60,544 nucleotides of DNA from Borreliella garinii (GTDB lineage Bacteria > Spirochaetota > Spirochaetia > JABEVK01): positions 1-60,544 of the forward strand of contig DYOB01000006.1 of the NCBI GenBank assembly GCA_020720765.1, given 5' to 3'. The notes under the pieces are model-generated. The model worked only from the letters and a program-made list of their open reading frames with translations, was not told where the DNA came from and made no database searches. Of the stretch, positions 16,998-26,713 are shown piece after piece (within the stretch, counting starts at the first letter, position 1; the number at the start of each line of letters is the position of its first letter). The position numbers and the translations under genes were made by a program.

Positions 16998-18250
16998 CAC
17001 ATATTCTAGGGAAAAATCGGCTGAAAGTTCGTTCGTTTATAGAAAATACTTTTTCGACAAAAATTCAGAATGCCACCTTACCCGGTATTGCCCTGGTCAC
17101 CCTTGGACTGGATGGAAGCGGTGAAGGAAAATGGTTTGTTCAATCGGGAAGCCTGGTAGAAGAGGAACAAGTGATTGGTGAAGGACCCTTTGGTCCTGTC
17201 CATGCACCCATACCCGGCAGGATAGCCCGGATAACAACCATGAAAACCCCTAAAGGAGCGGATACAGTTATCGCCGGGATCTCGCTTGAGGGTGAATTTA
17301 AACGCACAGGAAAAACCCACGCTGAAAGACGTTGGGAAGAAGAAAACCCCCAGAAGCTCTGGGAAGAAATTTACAAACTGGGTTATGTTTACACCCCCAG
17401 CTCTCTTGAAAAGCCGAGGTTCCTTCCCCCGTTAGGGTCCATAAAACAACTTATTATAAATTGCCTCCAGGCAGAACCCTATCAAAACGGGTATTTTCAT
17501 TTATCCCAGGAGTACCCTGATAAACTTTTCAGAGCCGTCCGTATGATCAAGAAATTTTATAGCCCTCAACGCATTGTTTTTGCAGTCCATAAACACCCGG
17601 AAAATTACACCCGGAAATTTCAGGCTAATTTCGGCACAGGAACAACAGAAACCCAATTTTTTAACATGGATTATCCAAGTGCACATAGTTCTTTTCTTTC
17701 AAAGGACGAATTTTCTACCCTTGTCATTGATCCAGAAAGTCTGCTCTACCTTGAAGAAGCAGTTCTTCTCCGCAGGCCTCAAATAGAAACTTTTATTACC
17801 ATTTCAGGGAGCGGAATAGGAACACCCGGCGTTTACAGAGCCAGGGTAGGGACTCCAGTGAGCCAATTATTAAAAGAAGCGAGTGCGGTTATTCCAAAAA
17901 ACGGCGTCGTAGTACTGGGCGGTCCTTTCCGAGGTGCACAGGTAGAGGGAGACTTCCCTGTTACGAGGTCCACGAGGGTTCTTCTCGTTTTAGCCCCCCA
18001 CGAAGTTCGCTCGGCCCCTGTTTCTGAATGTATTCGATGCGGTTCGTGTGTTGATTACTGTCCGGTAGGAATCAACCCTATCCGACTCAGTGAAGCTATC
18101 ACACGAAACAACCCTTCTGCAGAACTGGAAAGTGAACTTAACCGATGTATCGAATGCGGTATTTGTTCAGCTGTTTGTCCCTCCCGGATCCCTTTGCTGG
18201 CAAATTTTCAAACCGCAAGGATAACCGGACTTGTAAAAACTAAGGAGTAA
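16994..18250 (+). CDS. rnfC: RnfC-like electron-transport subunit
   Basis: 418 residues. The N-terminal part carries the barrel-sandwich segment (GPFGPVHAPIPGRIARI near residues 62-80). The central FMN/NADH part includes the ISGSGIGTPGVYRARVGTP stretch near 272-290, and VVVLGGPFRGAQV near 305. Two C-terminal 4Fe-4S motifs follow: CIRCGSCVDYCPVGINP near 345 and CIECGICSAVCPS near 390. This is the RnfC order. RnfC takes electrons from NADH or ferredoxin in the sodium- or proton-pumping Rnf complex at the inner membrane. The start codon overlaps the upstream membrane protein by 4 bases. Confidence 0.9.
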   Translation: MTHILGKNRLKVRSFIENTFSTKIQNATLPGIALVTLGLDGSGEGKWFVQSGSLVEEEQVIGEGPFGPVHAPIPGRIARITTMKTPKGADTVIAGISLEGEFKRTGKTHAERRWEEENPQKLWEEIYKLGYVYTPSSLEKPRFLPPLGSIKQLIINCLQAEPYQNGYFHLSQEYPDKLFRAVRMIKKFYSPQRIVFAVHKHPENYTRKFQANFGTGTTETQFFNMDYPSAHSSFLSKDEFSTLVIDPESLLYLEEAVLLRRPQIETFITISGSGIGTPGVYRARVGTPVSQLLKEASAVIPKNGVVVLGGPFRGAQVEGDFPVTRSTRVLLVLAPHEVRSAPVSECIRCGSCVDYCPVGINPIRLSEAITRNNPSAELESELNRCIECGICSAVCPSRIPLLANFQTARITGLVKTKE

Positions 18251-18252
18251 AG

Positions 18253-19269
18253 ATGAGCTCGTTTTCGATGCCGCCACAGGCTTTTATTTTCCGAACTTCC
18301 AGATCAAGGATTTTAGAGATGCTCTTCGTCCTTACCACCGCTTTTATCTGGAGTTTCTATGATCAATCACGGGTTTATTACCATATAATACTTGCTGCTC
18401 TTCCTTCTCTCAGCGTTATGTTTCTCAAAAAGGCTAGGCAGTCAAGCATTGAAACTATGCTGAAAATCCTGCCTTTTGGCATGCTTTTTTCACTTCTGCT
18501 TCCGGGTGGATTGCCATGGGGAATTGCCGTAGTTTTTGCACTTTTACTAGGTCAGTTAAAATACTGGCGCCCTCGCCTCCCTGTTTTACCCATGATTCTC
18601 GGCCTTCTTATTCTTTCTTGGCCGGCTTTATTTGTAGGACAAATGTCCCCTATCGCCAATGCTTTTCGGGATGCCGATGGTACGACCATCCGGGACACTG
18701 TTCAAGCCTCAGGAGTTCGGGCAAGCCCGGAGGATAAAATCCTTACCGACCAGATTAATAATTTACTTGCCCAGGTAGGTGTCAACATACCAGTCGGATA
18801 TCCGGATATTTTTTTTGGCCGTATGGGTAGTACACTTGCAGATTTCAGCTGGCCATTACTGCTGTTTGGGTTTTTATTTTTACTGGGTCGGGGATATTTA
18901 AGCTGGCAAGCACCCGCTGGATTCCTGCTTTTATTTCTTCCAGGGGTGATTTTACTCGGTGGGTTTTCCATGGGTAAGGGCTTAGGAGAAGGAGACGCTC
19001 TTTTTTTCCTTCTCTCTGGAAGTTTTATGTTACCTCTCCTCTTCGGGCTTAGCGACTATTCGCTTCTACCTCTGGGGGGTTACCCGCGTTTCCTCTTCGG
19101 GCTTTCCGGAGGCTTGCTCGCTTCACTCGGCAGTGCGGTTTATCCCTTAGGCACTCCTTATGCTACCCTCATAATCATTTGGCTTTTACAAAGGGTTTAT
19201 GAAAGAACCCTGGTTTCAGAGGTTTATCATCAGGGCGATTCTATGCTACTCTTATGGAACGGAGTTTGA
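18253..19269 (+). CDS. rnfD: RnfD-like membrane subunit
   Basis: 338 residues with about eight to nine hydrophobic helices. Its place right after rnfC and the FGRMGSTLADFSWPLLLFG block (near 190-210; usual RnfD/NqrB: GS.GE.SALA.L.GG) support RnfD. The covalent-flavin motif of RnfD/NqrB (SGAT-type threonine) is not evident: the corresponding loop after a DADGTT stretch near residue 140 reads IRDTVQASG. The protein may therefore lack the covalent FMN. Confidence 0.72.
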   Translation: MSSFSMPPQAFIFRTSRSRILEMLFVLTTAFIWSFYDQSRVYYHIILAALPSLSVMFLKKARQSSIETMLKILPFGMLFSLLLPGGLPWGIAVVFALLLGQLKYWRPRLPVLPMILGLLILSWPALFVGQMSPIANAFRDADGTTIRDTVQASGVRASPEDKILTDQINNLLAQVGVNIPVGYPDIFFGRMGSTLADFSWPLLLFGFLFLLGRGYLSWQAPAGFLLLFLPGVILLGGFSMGKGLGEGDALFFLLSGSFMLPLLFGLSDYSLLPLGGYPRFLFGLSGGLLASLGSAVYPLGTPYATLIIIWLLQRVYERTLVSEVYHQGDSMLLLWNGV

Positions 19270-19270
19270 C

Positions 19271-19801
19271 ATGACAAGCCTTGTTACAATTCTTTTGTAT
19301 TCCCTAGGAGGAAATCTTCTTTTTGCACGGGGAATCGGACTCGAAAACCTTTCTGGGGAAAATACCTTTCCCTTTTTAAAAATTCTTCAAATCGGCATTT
19401 GGATGTTCCTCGTCTCTTTTATTCTCTCCATGACAGGGCTCTTCCTAGGATCAGAACTCGCATGGTTATTACCTTTAATCTTTCCTTTTCTATTGATAAT
19501 GCTTTGGCTTATCGCTTCCGCAATTTGGAAAGTTGAATCTAATTTCCAGAACTTTCTCGTTCATTCTGCCGCTCTTGGTACTGCCTACCTTGCATCTACC
19601 CAAAAAGAATGGACAGAGATGTTTTTGGTGAGTCTCGCAGCCTCTCTGGGATACCTTCTTGCACTTCTCATCATCCGGGAAATACTTCGGTTTGTTCCTG
19701 AAAACTTAAGCCCTGGAAGAAAGATGGCCTTCCTCCTTATGAGTCTTTCACTCGGTTCTATGGGATTTACCCTTTTTGGAATAGGGGCACCGGGATTCTG
19801 A
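19271..19801 (+). CDS. RnfA/RnfE-like integral membrane protein
   Basis: 176 residues from the ATG at 19271, with GGAG just upstream, 1 bp after the rnfD stop. Six hydrophobic helices, an early GGNLLFARGIGLENL (compare the N-terminal helix of RnfA, where a short loop holds a conserved cysteine), and a late LLIIREILRFVPENL followed by GSMGFTLFGIG (compare RnfA: GIRERL..VP and LAFMGFSG). The conserved cysteines that hold the RnfA/RnfE 2Fe-2S cluster are not seen. A degenerate member replacing the usual RnfA/RnfE pair is likely. Confidence 0.6.
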   Translation: MTSLVTILLYSLGGNLLFARGIGLENLSGENTFPFLKILQIGIWMFLVSFILSMTGLFLGSELAWLLPLIFPFLLIMLWLIASAIWKVESNFQNFLVHSAALGTAYLASTQKEWTEMFLVSLAASLGYLLALLIIREILRFVPENLSPGRKMAFLLMSLSLGSMGFTLFGIGAPGF

Positions 19802-21636
19802 TGGCAAAGGTAGCGCTGATTCTTGGGGCAGTTTACCATCCTCCTTCCGCTTGGGACAATAACCAGTTGGAAACTTACTACGCCCAGAATTGCAAATCCT
19901 TGGTTTCGCTCTTTTACACGACTAAAGACTTGAATCTTACTCTTCATTTTTCAGGGTATTTTCTTGATTGGCTGAGTTTAAAACACCCCGAATATATCAA
20001 GGTTCTTTTTGATATGCAGAAAGACAGACGCCTTGAACTTCTAGGCGGTGCGTTTTCAGCACCTATTCTTCCCCTTATTCCGCACAACGATAGACTTGGG
20101 CAAATCGAAGCTCAGACTACATTGATGCGAAAAACAACCGGGAGAAAACCAAGAGGCTGCTGGATCGTCAGAGGTATTTGGGAAGAGAATCTTCCCTTTG
20201 TTCTTCGTTCATGCGGTATCGAATTTTCCTTTCTTCCGGAGGAATGTTTTAAACGAATAGGCGTCGATGATCCTTTGAGCGTTTTTCGCCCCTGCCTGAC
20301 AGAAAGCCAGGGTAAGGTTCTGACCATTTTTCCCTATTCATCCAACCTTTCCCAATCGGCATATCAAGGGAATACAGACAGTTTTTGGGAGCTTATCGAT
20401 CAACTTGAACGAAGTGAAAAAGAATTTCAAACAGTTAGTTTATTTCTTGACGGCAGCCACGTAGCCAATCTCACGGGTATTCAAAAGCTAATTACTGAAA
20501 TCAGGGATCATTTTGATGTAGTCGAAACCATTCTTCCTTCGGTCATTTTAAAAAAGGTTGCAGGAAGGCTCAAACATCACTTTTTTGCAACCTCGGGATA
20601 CCTTGAGATGAAGGCTTCAGGGGCAGAATTTGGAAAATCGGAGGAAGAACGTTCACGTTCCAACTATAAACAAATCCTTTCCGCCTCCCCGGGGTTTGAA
20701 CAGCTTTATGCAAAGATGATCCACGTGAATTTTCTCGCCTACCAGGTCCGAGGCGACAAATACCGAAAGAAGGCGGTTCTCGATGAGCTGTGGCTTGCTC
20801 AGGACCACCACCATTTTTTCTCGTGGAACGATGCCAACTATCTTTCGAATGAATTGCGCACATATAGCATGAAACAATTGATTACCGCCGAAAATCTCAG
20901 CAGAGAGAAGTCGACCTTTGCCCCGTTTATCTCTCAGCGCGACTTTGATCTCGACGGCCGGCCGGAGTTTGCCTATGCCGGAAACACCATGAACGTGGCA
21001 GTGAGCACTAAAGGCGCACAAATCTGGGATTGGGACATCCCCGACAAATTTCAAAACCTCTCCTGGGCTCCAACTTCCGAAAAGGAAGAGAATAGAAGAC
21101 ACAGTTTAGCTGATTATTATGGGCCGGGCCTAGAACTCGATCAGTTTCTGTCTGGTACCGAGAGCCATCACGATAGAATCTGGAATAAAGAATTCAAACT
21201 CGTCAGCCTGGATTCGGAGAAAAACCAACTCAGCCTTAGCTGGAAAGGGAGCCTTCAGGGTTATGGTCCTCCCCAGCATTGCCGTGTAGAAAAAGTGTTC
21301 CAGTTTTTGGAAAATGAACTTGTCGTGGATTACACCATAGAAAACCTCAGCCCTCTACAGTTAAGGGCAAGGTTTGGTCCGGAATGGCGTTTGAATATAC
21401 CGGCACTAGTGAGAGATGAAAGAAAATCCAATGTCCAGTCTTGGGAAATTGAAGTCATAAGAGGTAAACAAGGTCTCAACCTTACTTCTGAAAAACCGGG
21501 AGAGATCTTTTGTGGCAGACCCACGGGTGACTGGGGCCATTTTTATCGTCTCTTGCTCCTCTGGGATCTTGATCTCAGCCATGGAGAAAGTTTTAAAACT
21601 CAGATAAAAATGACCCGTCAAATTCCGAAAAAATAA
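19801..21636 (+). CDS. GH57-like alpha-amylase/4-alpha-glucanotransferase family protein
   Basis: 611 residues. The N-terminal (beta/alpha) barrel resembles GH57 4-alpha-glucanotransferases: LHFSGYFLDWL near residue 40, LELLGGAFSAPILPLIP near 80, and GIWEENLPFVLRSCGIEF near 125, which should contain the catalytic Glu. C-terminal DUF1925/1926-like beta domains follow (WDWDIPDKFQNLSW, VDYTIENLSP). The second catalytic region, usually a DDGEKFG-type motif, reads SLFLDGSHVANL, so the general acid/base is uncertain. Such enzymes rearrange alpha-1,4 glucans in the cytoplasm. The ATG overlaps the RnfA-like stop (TGATG), which is odd company for an electron-transport operon. Confidence 0.72.
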   Translation: MAKVALILGAVYHPPSAWDNNQLETYYAQNCKSLVSLFYTTKDLNLTLHFSGYFLDWLSLKHPEYIKVLFDMQKDRRLELLGGAFSAPILPLIPHNDRLGQIEAQTTLMRKTTGRKPRGCWIVRGIWEENLPFVLRSCGIEFSFLPEECFKRIGVDDPLSVFRPCLTESQGKVLTIFPYSSNLSQSAYQGNTDSFWELIDQLERSEKEFQTVSLFLDGSHVANLTGIQKLITEIRDHFDVVETILPSVILKKVAGRLKHHFFATSGYLEMKASGAEFGKSEEERSRSNYKQILSASPGFEQLYAKMIHVNFLAYQVRGDKYRKKAVLDELWLAQDHHHFFSWNDANYLSNELRTYSMKQLITAENLSREKSTFAPFISQRDFDLDGRPEFAYAGNTMNVAVSTKGAQIWDWDIPDKFQNLSWAPTSEKEENRRHSLADYYGPGLELDQFLSGTESHHDRIWNKEFKLVSLDSEKNQLSLSWKGSLQGYGPPQHCRVEKVFQFLENELVVDYTIENLSPLQLRARFGPEWRLNIPALVRDERKSNVQSWEIEVIRGKQGLNLTSEKPGEIFCGRPTGDWGHFYRLLLLWDLDLSHGESFKTQIKMTRQIPKK

Positions 21637-21649
21637 ATCCATCCACCGC

Positions 21650-22699
21650 CTAAGGATATCTCTGGCGAACCAGATTCAGAAAACTCCTCAGTTCGAGACC
21701 GGTCACCGCCTGGTTCGGAAAAAAATTCTTACCATCGGGGAGTTGCATAAGATTTCTTTCCACACTGATCATGGCCGCGTTGATGGAAATATCGCTAACT
21801 TCCAAGTCGCTGATGGGACTCCGGGAGCCGGGTCTTAAGGCGAACCTGTCTGAATATCGTGTTCTCATACCAGGATTATTTTCTTTTGAAACTATGACAT
21901 GAAGAAGCCATTGGGCAAAAAGAATCCTTGTGAGGGCTGTTTCTGAGTTCTCTTCCCTGAGAAAAACACCCATTTCACGAAGGCGCCTGAAAGTCGCAGT
22001 CCAAGTTCCACCCTGGGCTATTTCCCCCTGCCTCAGACCAGGGGTTTTATCTTCCACGATCATCACAAAACTTCTCAGGGTTAAAGGATTTTCTTCATAC
22101 AGGGCTTCTATCTGGGGTTTTTCCGGGATACTATCCCTAAGGACCCAGCTCTTCTCACGCATTTGGGCGACCGACGTCCGCCAGGCAGCAGGAAGTTTTT
22201 CGAGGGCCTGATCATAATACCCAATAGCCTGGGCGTGTCTCCCTAAAGAGGAAAATTTCATAGCGATTTCTAAATTTATCCTAGGTGAAGGGGCAGGAAG
22301 CGAGGGGGCGGATTGAAGGATTTCAAGCGACTTTTCAGGATCCTTTTCCAACCAGGACCTGACAATAAAGGTGAGTGGATTATCCGCGGCGACCCTAGAA
22401 AGAGCCTGTTGGGCCCGGGTGAGTTCGTTTTCATCTTTGAGAAGAAAGGATGTCTCGGCTAGGATAAAAAGCCATCGGGTTTCCATAGCCCTGCCGATCC
22501 CCTGGGCTGTAGAATAACCCCGTGCATCGTTACGAATTCTGGTAAGCACGGAATTATTAACGTTCCACCTTACGGCATCAAGGTTTTGCTCTGCCTCGAA
22601 AAGGTTTTTTTCCACATCTGCAGTGGAGACAACGACAGGAGTGGAAGTACACCCTGCAGCGAAAAATAAAGCGAGAAAAACCGTTCTAAGATTCTTCAT
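21650..22699 (-). CDS. Lipoprotein with a weak SLH-like C-terminus
   Basis: 349 residues from the ATG at 22699, set by a perfect AAGGAGG 4-5 bases upstream; the longer frame is not credible. The signal peptide ends in the lipobox AAGC, so the mature protein should be lipid-anchored at Cys 16. The mature part is mostly helical with TPR-like segments (for example SSLGRHAQAIGYYDQALEKLP near residue 165). The end, DGKNFFPNQAVTGLELRSFLNLV, resembles the last part of an S-layer-homology motif. It is the last gene of the dus-perR block, 10 bp after the propeller protein. Function unknown. Confidence 0.6.
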   Translation of the reverse strand: MKNLRTVFLALFFAAGCTSTPVVVSTADVEKNLFEAEQNLDAVRWNVNNSVLTRIRNDARGYSTAQGIGRAMETRWLFILAETSFLLKDENELTRAQQALSRVAADNPLTFIVRSWLEKDPEKSLEILQSAPSLPAPSPRINLEIAMKFSSLGRHAQAIGYYDQALEKLPAAWRTSVAQMREKSWVLRDSIPEKPQIEALYEENPLTLRSFVMIVEDKTPGLRQGEIAQGGTWTATFRRLREMGVFLREENSETALTRILFAQWLLHVIVSKENNPGMRTRYSDRFALRPGSRSPISDLEVSDISINAAMISVERNLMQLPDGKNFFPNQAVTGLELRSFLNLVRQRYP

Positions 22700-22709
22700 A
22701 AATCCTCCT

Positions 22710-25340
22710 TCATTGTTGATACGTATAGATGTAAATCTGACCGTCGAGGCCAGCCGTGACGACTTCGGGCTTCCTGTCCCCGTTGAGATCAAGGAATGAC
22801 GGCCTTGAATGCCCACGCTGCGGGTACCCTGGAACCGGAAGTAAATTTTGATCTAACACCGTGAGACGGTCACTGCCGCCGTAAATAAATATTTCTTCCA
22901 GGGGACTGCCTTGAATATCTGATGAAGCAAGTCTGGAGTCTTTACCCAACCCGTCAATAGAAGTCTCTCTTAAGATTTCTCCTTCGGGGCTGATAAGGAG
23001 AACTTTTCCATTTTCTGAAAGCAGGACAAGAATCTCAAGTGATCCCTGGGTTTTTATCATCATAGGGGGGGCTTGATAAACTCCAGGAAAACTCTTGGGA
23101 AATCCTTCGGCCAATTTTCCATCAGAAGTAAAGGCGGAAAGGGTTCCATCTACCGTGAGAAAATACAAACGCAGGTCACCCAAGGCCCTCACCCACACAG
23201 GTTCCGAGGCTCCAAGTCCGTCAACGGGGATGGCCTCATCGTTGACAAGGTTTCCCTGGTCGTCTAGGACTGCAATCTCACCCATAAACGACCTTGGATA
23301 AAAAGCCCAACGCCTGTCCCTATATACTGGCGGGAATACCAAGGGGTCGCTGAAAACATAATCCCAGACTATGATTTCTCCGGACGGGTTGATGGAGGCT
23401 GGTTTAAATTCCTTCTCTAAAATGACCAGAAGATTTTCACCCCAAAGAACAGGAGGAACGTTTAGGGGTGAACCCAATTCCATCGGAAAACCCGGCGAAA
23501 GAACAGCTTTATCCGACCAACGGGAAACCCGTCCATCGTTACCGGCTCCCCAAAACCACTGGACTCCCCTCGAACCCACTTGAGGCACAAGGAAACGAAT
23601 TCTCTCAGCGGTATCGGTTTTTATACTTTCCTCTAGGATGGAATCAATAATAAGTCGGTTACCATCGGCGATGTAAGCCAGGACGGGAGACCCGCCGCCT
23701 TCAACAGGAAGAGCATAAACCTGAGAGGTTATTCGCCCTTGAGCCAGCTTGGGAAAACCCGGAAAATTACCCACGCTCCCGGTCCTTAGCCTTTGAGCGC
23801 TGAGTTTCAGGTCCACTTCATTGTTGCGGATATAAATGCCGAGAACACCACGCTGATAGAGCCGGAGCAGGCGGGAGGTGAGCGATTGGTCCCTTAAGAA
23901 AAAAGGCACTTGCTGGGTAAGGTCGTAATACACTAAAAGTTTGGGGTCAGTAGGAAGTTTATCCCATATTCTCCGAAGTTCTATATTCTTCTCAAAAGTT
24001 TTCCCTTCAACCTTTGCATTGATGACTTTTATTAGGTTGTCCGAATCTGTGCTAAGCAAGAGAAAGTCGCCTTCGACAAGATAATAAGGCAGGCTGAGTT
24101 TCATATCGAACATACCCAAAACAAGTTCAAGGAAACCCGGAAGGGCGAGGCGTTTTATTGGAATCTGGTCGACGAGGAATTCATCGGAAGGGCGAAGAAA
24201 CAAACTCTTTTCAAGGTACTCGAACGCCCGGTTAAAAGCCCCCCTGTCCTGGATTTTCAGAACCAGAGTTGGTTCGCTTGAAGTCGGGAGCATGAAAATA
24301 CCGACCTCGCCGCTCGTCCACTTGTAGAGCAATTCTTCCAAACCTGCTCCGATTAATGTCCTTGAGGTAGAGTCCGCTGAATCAAGGGTTGAAGACATTC
24401 CTGGGTCGGTGGAAGCCACAAGGAATAAAACGTCCTCGAACCTCGCTGCATTGATCAAGGTCCAGAGACTGACATTATCAGGAATTAAGCCGGACTGGGT
24501 GATCCGCCCTGCACTAAACCTAAGAATCTTGGCGCCGATATCCGTCTGCGCCTCAAGACGCGTCGAGGCTTCAAACACTAAATTTTCATTCGTGATATCC
24601 ACCGAAACGACCGACTCCTCCGGGAGCTGAAAGAGCTTGAGAATATCTTTCATACCTTCATTCTGTGAAGATGCCGAATTAATAAGGGCAGGTGTGTCAG
24701 CGAGAATTTTAATCGAACTCGAACTCCGGCGGAAAATTCCCATAGCCCTGGAATCCGGACCAGAATTCTCCTCGGGGTTTTGTCCCCTCGATAAGGTTTC
24801 AGTAAGGAGGCGCTCGTCGTCCGAAACCAGCGCAAGATTTTCATAAAGAGAGAGGAAGAGGGATGCGTCCCCGCTTTCGAACCTGAAATACTGAAAACCG
24901 TCCCTAGAAATTAAACTTAAACCCTCAAGTTTTATGGAGCCCCCCAACCACGGGATAAAATGTGTAAAAAGACTTCTCCACCCAAGGTCAAAATTAGCAA
25001 CAAAATGTTCGCCTTTCAGAATTAATACAAAAGGTACTTCAAGGAGACCCCGGATAATACCGTTCGAAGACGAACCGGAGCTTCTTAAATCCTTCAACAG
25101 AGCTCTTAATCCTCCCATCTGGCCCGCGGATAATACAAGATCTGCGGCTTCAAGATTAAGCCACTCGCTGTACAACGTTCCGAGGCTGGGTGACTGAAGA
25201 CGCAGAGTCGTTCTCGCCGGTAAAAAATCAGCGGCGTTTTTCTGGTTCACGGCCCACCTTACAACAAATCCGGTAAGTGCCAATGCAATCAGAATGAGAA
25301 GAACAAGAAAAAATCTCACCAAATACTTCAAAACCTTCAT
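22710..25340 (-). CDS. Membrane-anchored protein with C-terminal FG-GAP/propeller repeats
   Basis: 876 residues. One N-terminal membrane helix (residues ~8-28) leaves nearly all of the protein outside the cytoplasm. Residues ~40-550 form a large domain without recognised family, with DUF3352-like features (a PARTTLRLQSPS start, repeated LALVSDDERLL-like segments). Residues ~570-876 look like a beta-propeller: repeated G-x-L-V-A-x-x-x-DG turns and a final FLDLNGDRKPEVV motif, typical of FG-GAP/VCBS repeats. The start overlaps the upstream ABC gene by 4 bases. Probably an envelope-assembly or binding protein. Confidence 0.6.
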   Translation of the reverse strand: MKVLKYLVRFFLVLLILIALALTGFVVRWAVNQKNAADFLPARTTLRLQSPSLGTLYSEWLNLEAADLVLSAGQMGGLRALLKDLRSSGSSSNGIIRGLLEVPFVLILKGEHFVANFDLGWRSLFTHFIPWLGGSIKLEGLSLISRDGFQYFRFESGDASLFLSLYENLALVSDDERLLTETLSRGQNPEENSGPDSRAMGIFRRSSSSIKILADTPALINSASSQNEGMKDILKLFQLPEESVVSVDITNENLVFEASTRLEAQTDIGAKILRFSAGRITQSGLIPDNVSLWTLINAARFEDVLFLVASTDPGMSSTLDSADSTSRTLIGAGLEELLYKWTSGEVGIFMLPTSSEPTLVLKIQDRGAFNRAFEYLEKSLFLRPSDEFLVDQIPIKRLALPGFLELVLGMFDMKLSLPYYLVEGDFLLLSTDSDNLIKVINAKVEGKTFEKNIELRRIWDKLPTDPKLLVYYDLTQQVPFFLRDQSLTSRLLRLYQRGVLGIYIRNNEVDLKLSAQRLRTGSVGNFPGFPKLAQGRITSQVYALPVEGGGSPVLAYIADGNRLIIDSILEESIKTDTAERIRFLVPQVGSRGVQWFWGAGNDGRVSRWSDKAVLSPGFPMELGSPLNVPPVLWGENLLVILEKEFKPASINPSGEIIVWDYVFSDPLVFPPVYRDRRWAFYPRSFMGEIAVLDDQGNLVNDEAIPVDGLGASEPVWVRALGDLRLYFLTVDGTLSAFTSDGKLAEGFPKSFPGVYQAPPMMIKTQGSLEILVLLSENGKVLLISPEGEILRETSIDGLGKDSRLASSDIQGSPLEEIFIYGGSDRLTVLDQNLLPVPGYPQRGHSRPSFLDLNGDRKPEVVTAGLDGQIYIYTYQQ

Positions 25341-26713
25341 CTCACCACCTCTACGCTAAGAATATCATTTTTTCCATTCCAAACAAGGGTTTTATTCACA
25401 AATTCTGGAACCTGGGAACCTTCATGCATGACCATCAGCACTGCGGTTCCTTCTAGGGTAAAATTCTGGCAGAAAACATGGATTTGTCCCAATAAATAGG
25501 GGTCTAAGGCCTGACCTGGTTCGTCTAGTATTAAAATATCCGGTCGCCTTACTAAAGCCCTGGCACAAAGCACCGCCATCTGCTGCCCCCTGCTCAGGGT
25601 ATAATAGTGCTTATCCCAAGCCTCTGACACACCAAAAGCCAGTGCGAGTTCACGTGCCGCTCCTTCACCTTGAACAAACTCACGTCTCAACCCATGAGTG
25701 TTCTCCCACCCTGAGAGAATAACCTCGCCCGAGGTTCCCTGAAAGTCATAGCTATAATCAAGAGCCATCTTCATGGTAATCCAACGTATCCGTTTTCTAA
25801 GCTCGTCGAGAGTAAGATCGGGGCCTCTTCTTTTTCCAAATATTTTCAGATCATTGGTAAAAGCCTGCGGCAATTCTCCTGTAATCAGCTGAAGCAGAGA
25901 AGTCTTACCGCAGCCATTTGGCCCCTTGAGATGCCAGATTTCACCCTTTTTTACCTTCCAGTTTAAATTCTTAAAAATAGTCTGTCCGTTAAATTCAAGG
26001 TGGCCTTCTATGATTTCCAAAACTGTCTTAGGTTCCAAACAGGATAACGCAGGGCTTGCCATAAGTTGTTTTTTTGTACTCTGACCAGGGAGGTTCCATA
26101 CCCCGGACCAAGGAAATATGATTTGGGTTCCAAGACGGGTAAAGACTATCAAGGTTCTATCCGGCGTTTTCCATTCAACCAGAAGCTGGGTCAATAATTC
26201 TTGTCCGCTCAAATCCAAACCATCGAGAGGGCTGTCAAGGATCAAGAGGTCGGACTCAACAGCCATGGCCCTTGCCATCCATGCCCTTCGTGTTTCCCCT
26301 GAAGACAATCTGGAAAGAGAACGATGGCCGAGTTCGGAAAGTCCCCATTTCCTATATTGCTCATCGGCCTTCCGGCAACCTTCGGTTTCGCGTTTGTACC
26401 ATTCTTCGAGGGTATCCCCCTGATCCTCGCCTTCCGTAAAATCACTGATATCGTGGCGCCACTTGGAGAAAACTTCTTCCGCCTGCGACTCCCATGTGAC
26501 GGAGGCTACAGTTCCAGAATCATAGCTGTAGTTGCCATTGATAACCTGAAGGTTTCCGATTAAGAATTGGGCGAGTGTCGACTTCCCGGTTCGGGCTTCC
26601 CCCCTCACAAGCCAGGCTTCACCCCGTAAAACCTGCCAAGTGATTCCCCGCAGTCTCGGCCCCATGTAATCACCTATATCAACTGTTTGCAAATCAAGAA
26701 GGAGGGGCTTCAC
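25337..26713 (-). CDS. Tandem ABC ATPase (ModF-like), first half degenerate
   Basis: 458 residues with two ABC ATPase domains in one chain. Domain 1: Walker A GEARTGKST near residue 38, signature LSSGETRRAW near 138, Walker B LLILDSPLDGLD near 155, where the usual catalytic Glu is Ser. Domain 2: Walker A GPNGCGKTS near 265, signature LSRGQQMA near 370, Walker B ILILDEPGQALD near 390, intact. The layout matches ModF/PhrA-type proteins. The single degenerate site suggests asymmetric hydrolysis. No permease with a typical binding-protein system is next to it; the flippase-like gene upstream overlaps by 20 bases. Confidence 0.8.
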   Translation of the reverse strand: MKPLLLDLQTVDIGDYMGPRLRGITWQVLRGEAWLVRGEARTGKSTLAQFLIGNLQVINGNYSYDSGTVASVTWESQAEEVFSKWRHDISDFTEGEDQGDTLEEWYKRETEGCRKADEQYRKWGLSELGHRSLSRLSSGETRRAWMARAMAVESDLLILDSPLDGLDLSGQELLTQLLVEWKTPDRTLIVFTRLGTQIIFPWSGVWNLPGQSTKKQLMASPALSCLEPKTVLEIIEGHLEFNGQTIFKNLNWKVKKGEIWHLKGPNGCGKTSLLQLITGELPQAFTNDLKIFGKRRGPDLTLDELRKRIRWITMKMALDYSYDFQGTSGEVILSGWENTHGLRREFVQGEGAARELALAFGVSEAWDKHYYTLSRGQQMAVLCARALVRRPDILILDEPGQALDPYLLGQIHVFCQNFTLEGTAVLMVMHEGSQVPEFVNKTLVWNGKNDILSVEVVR

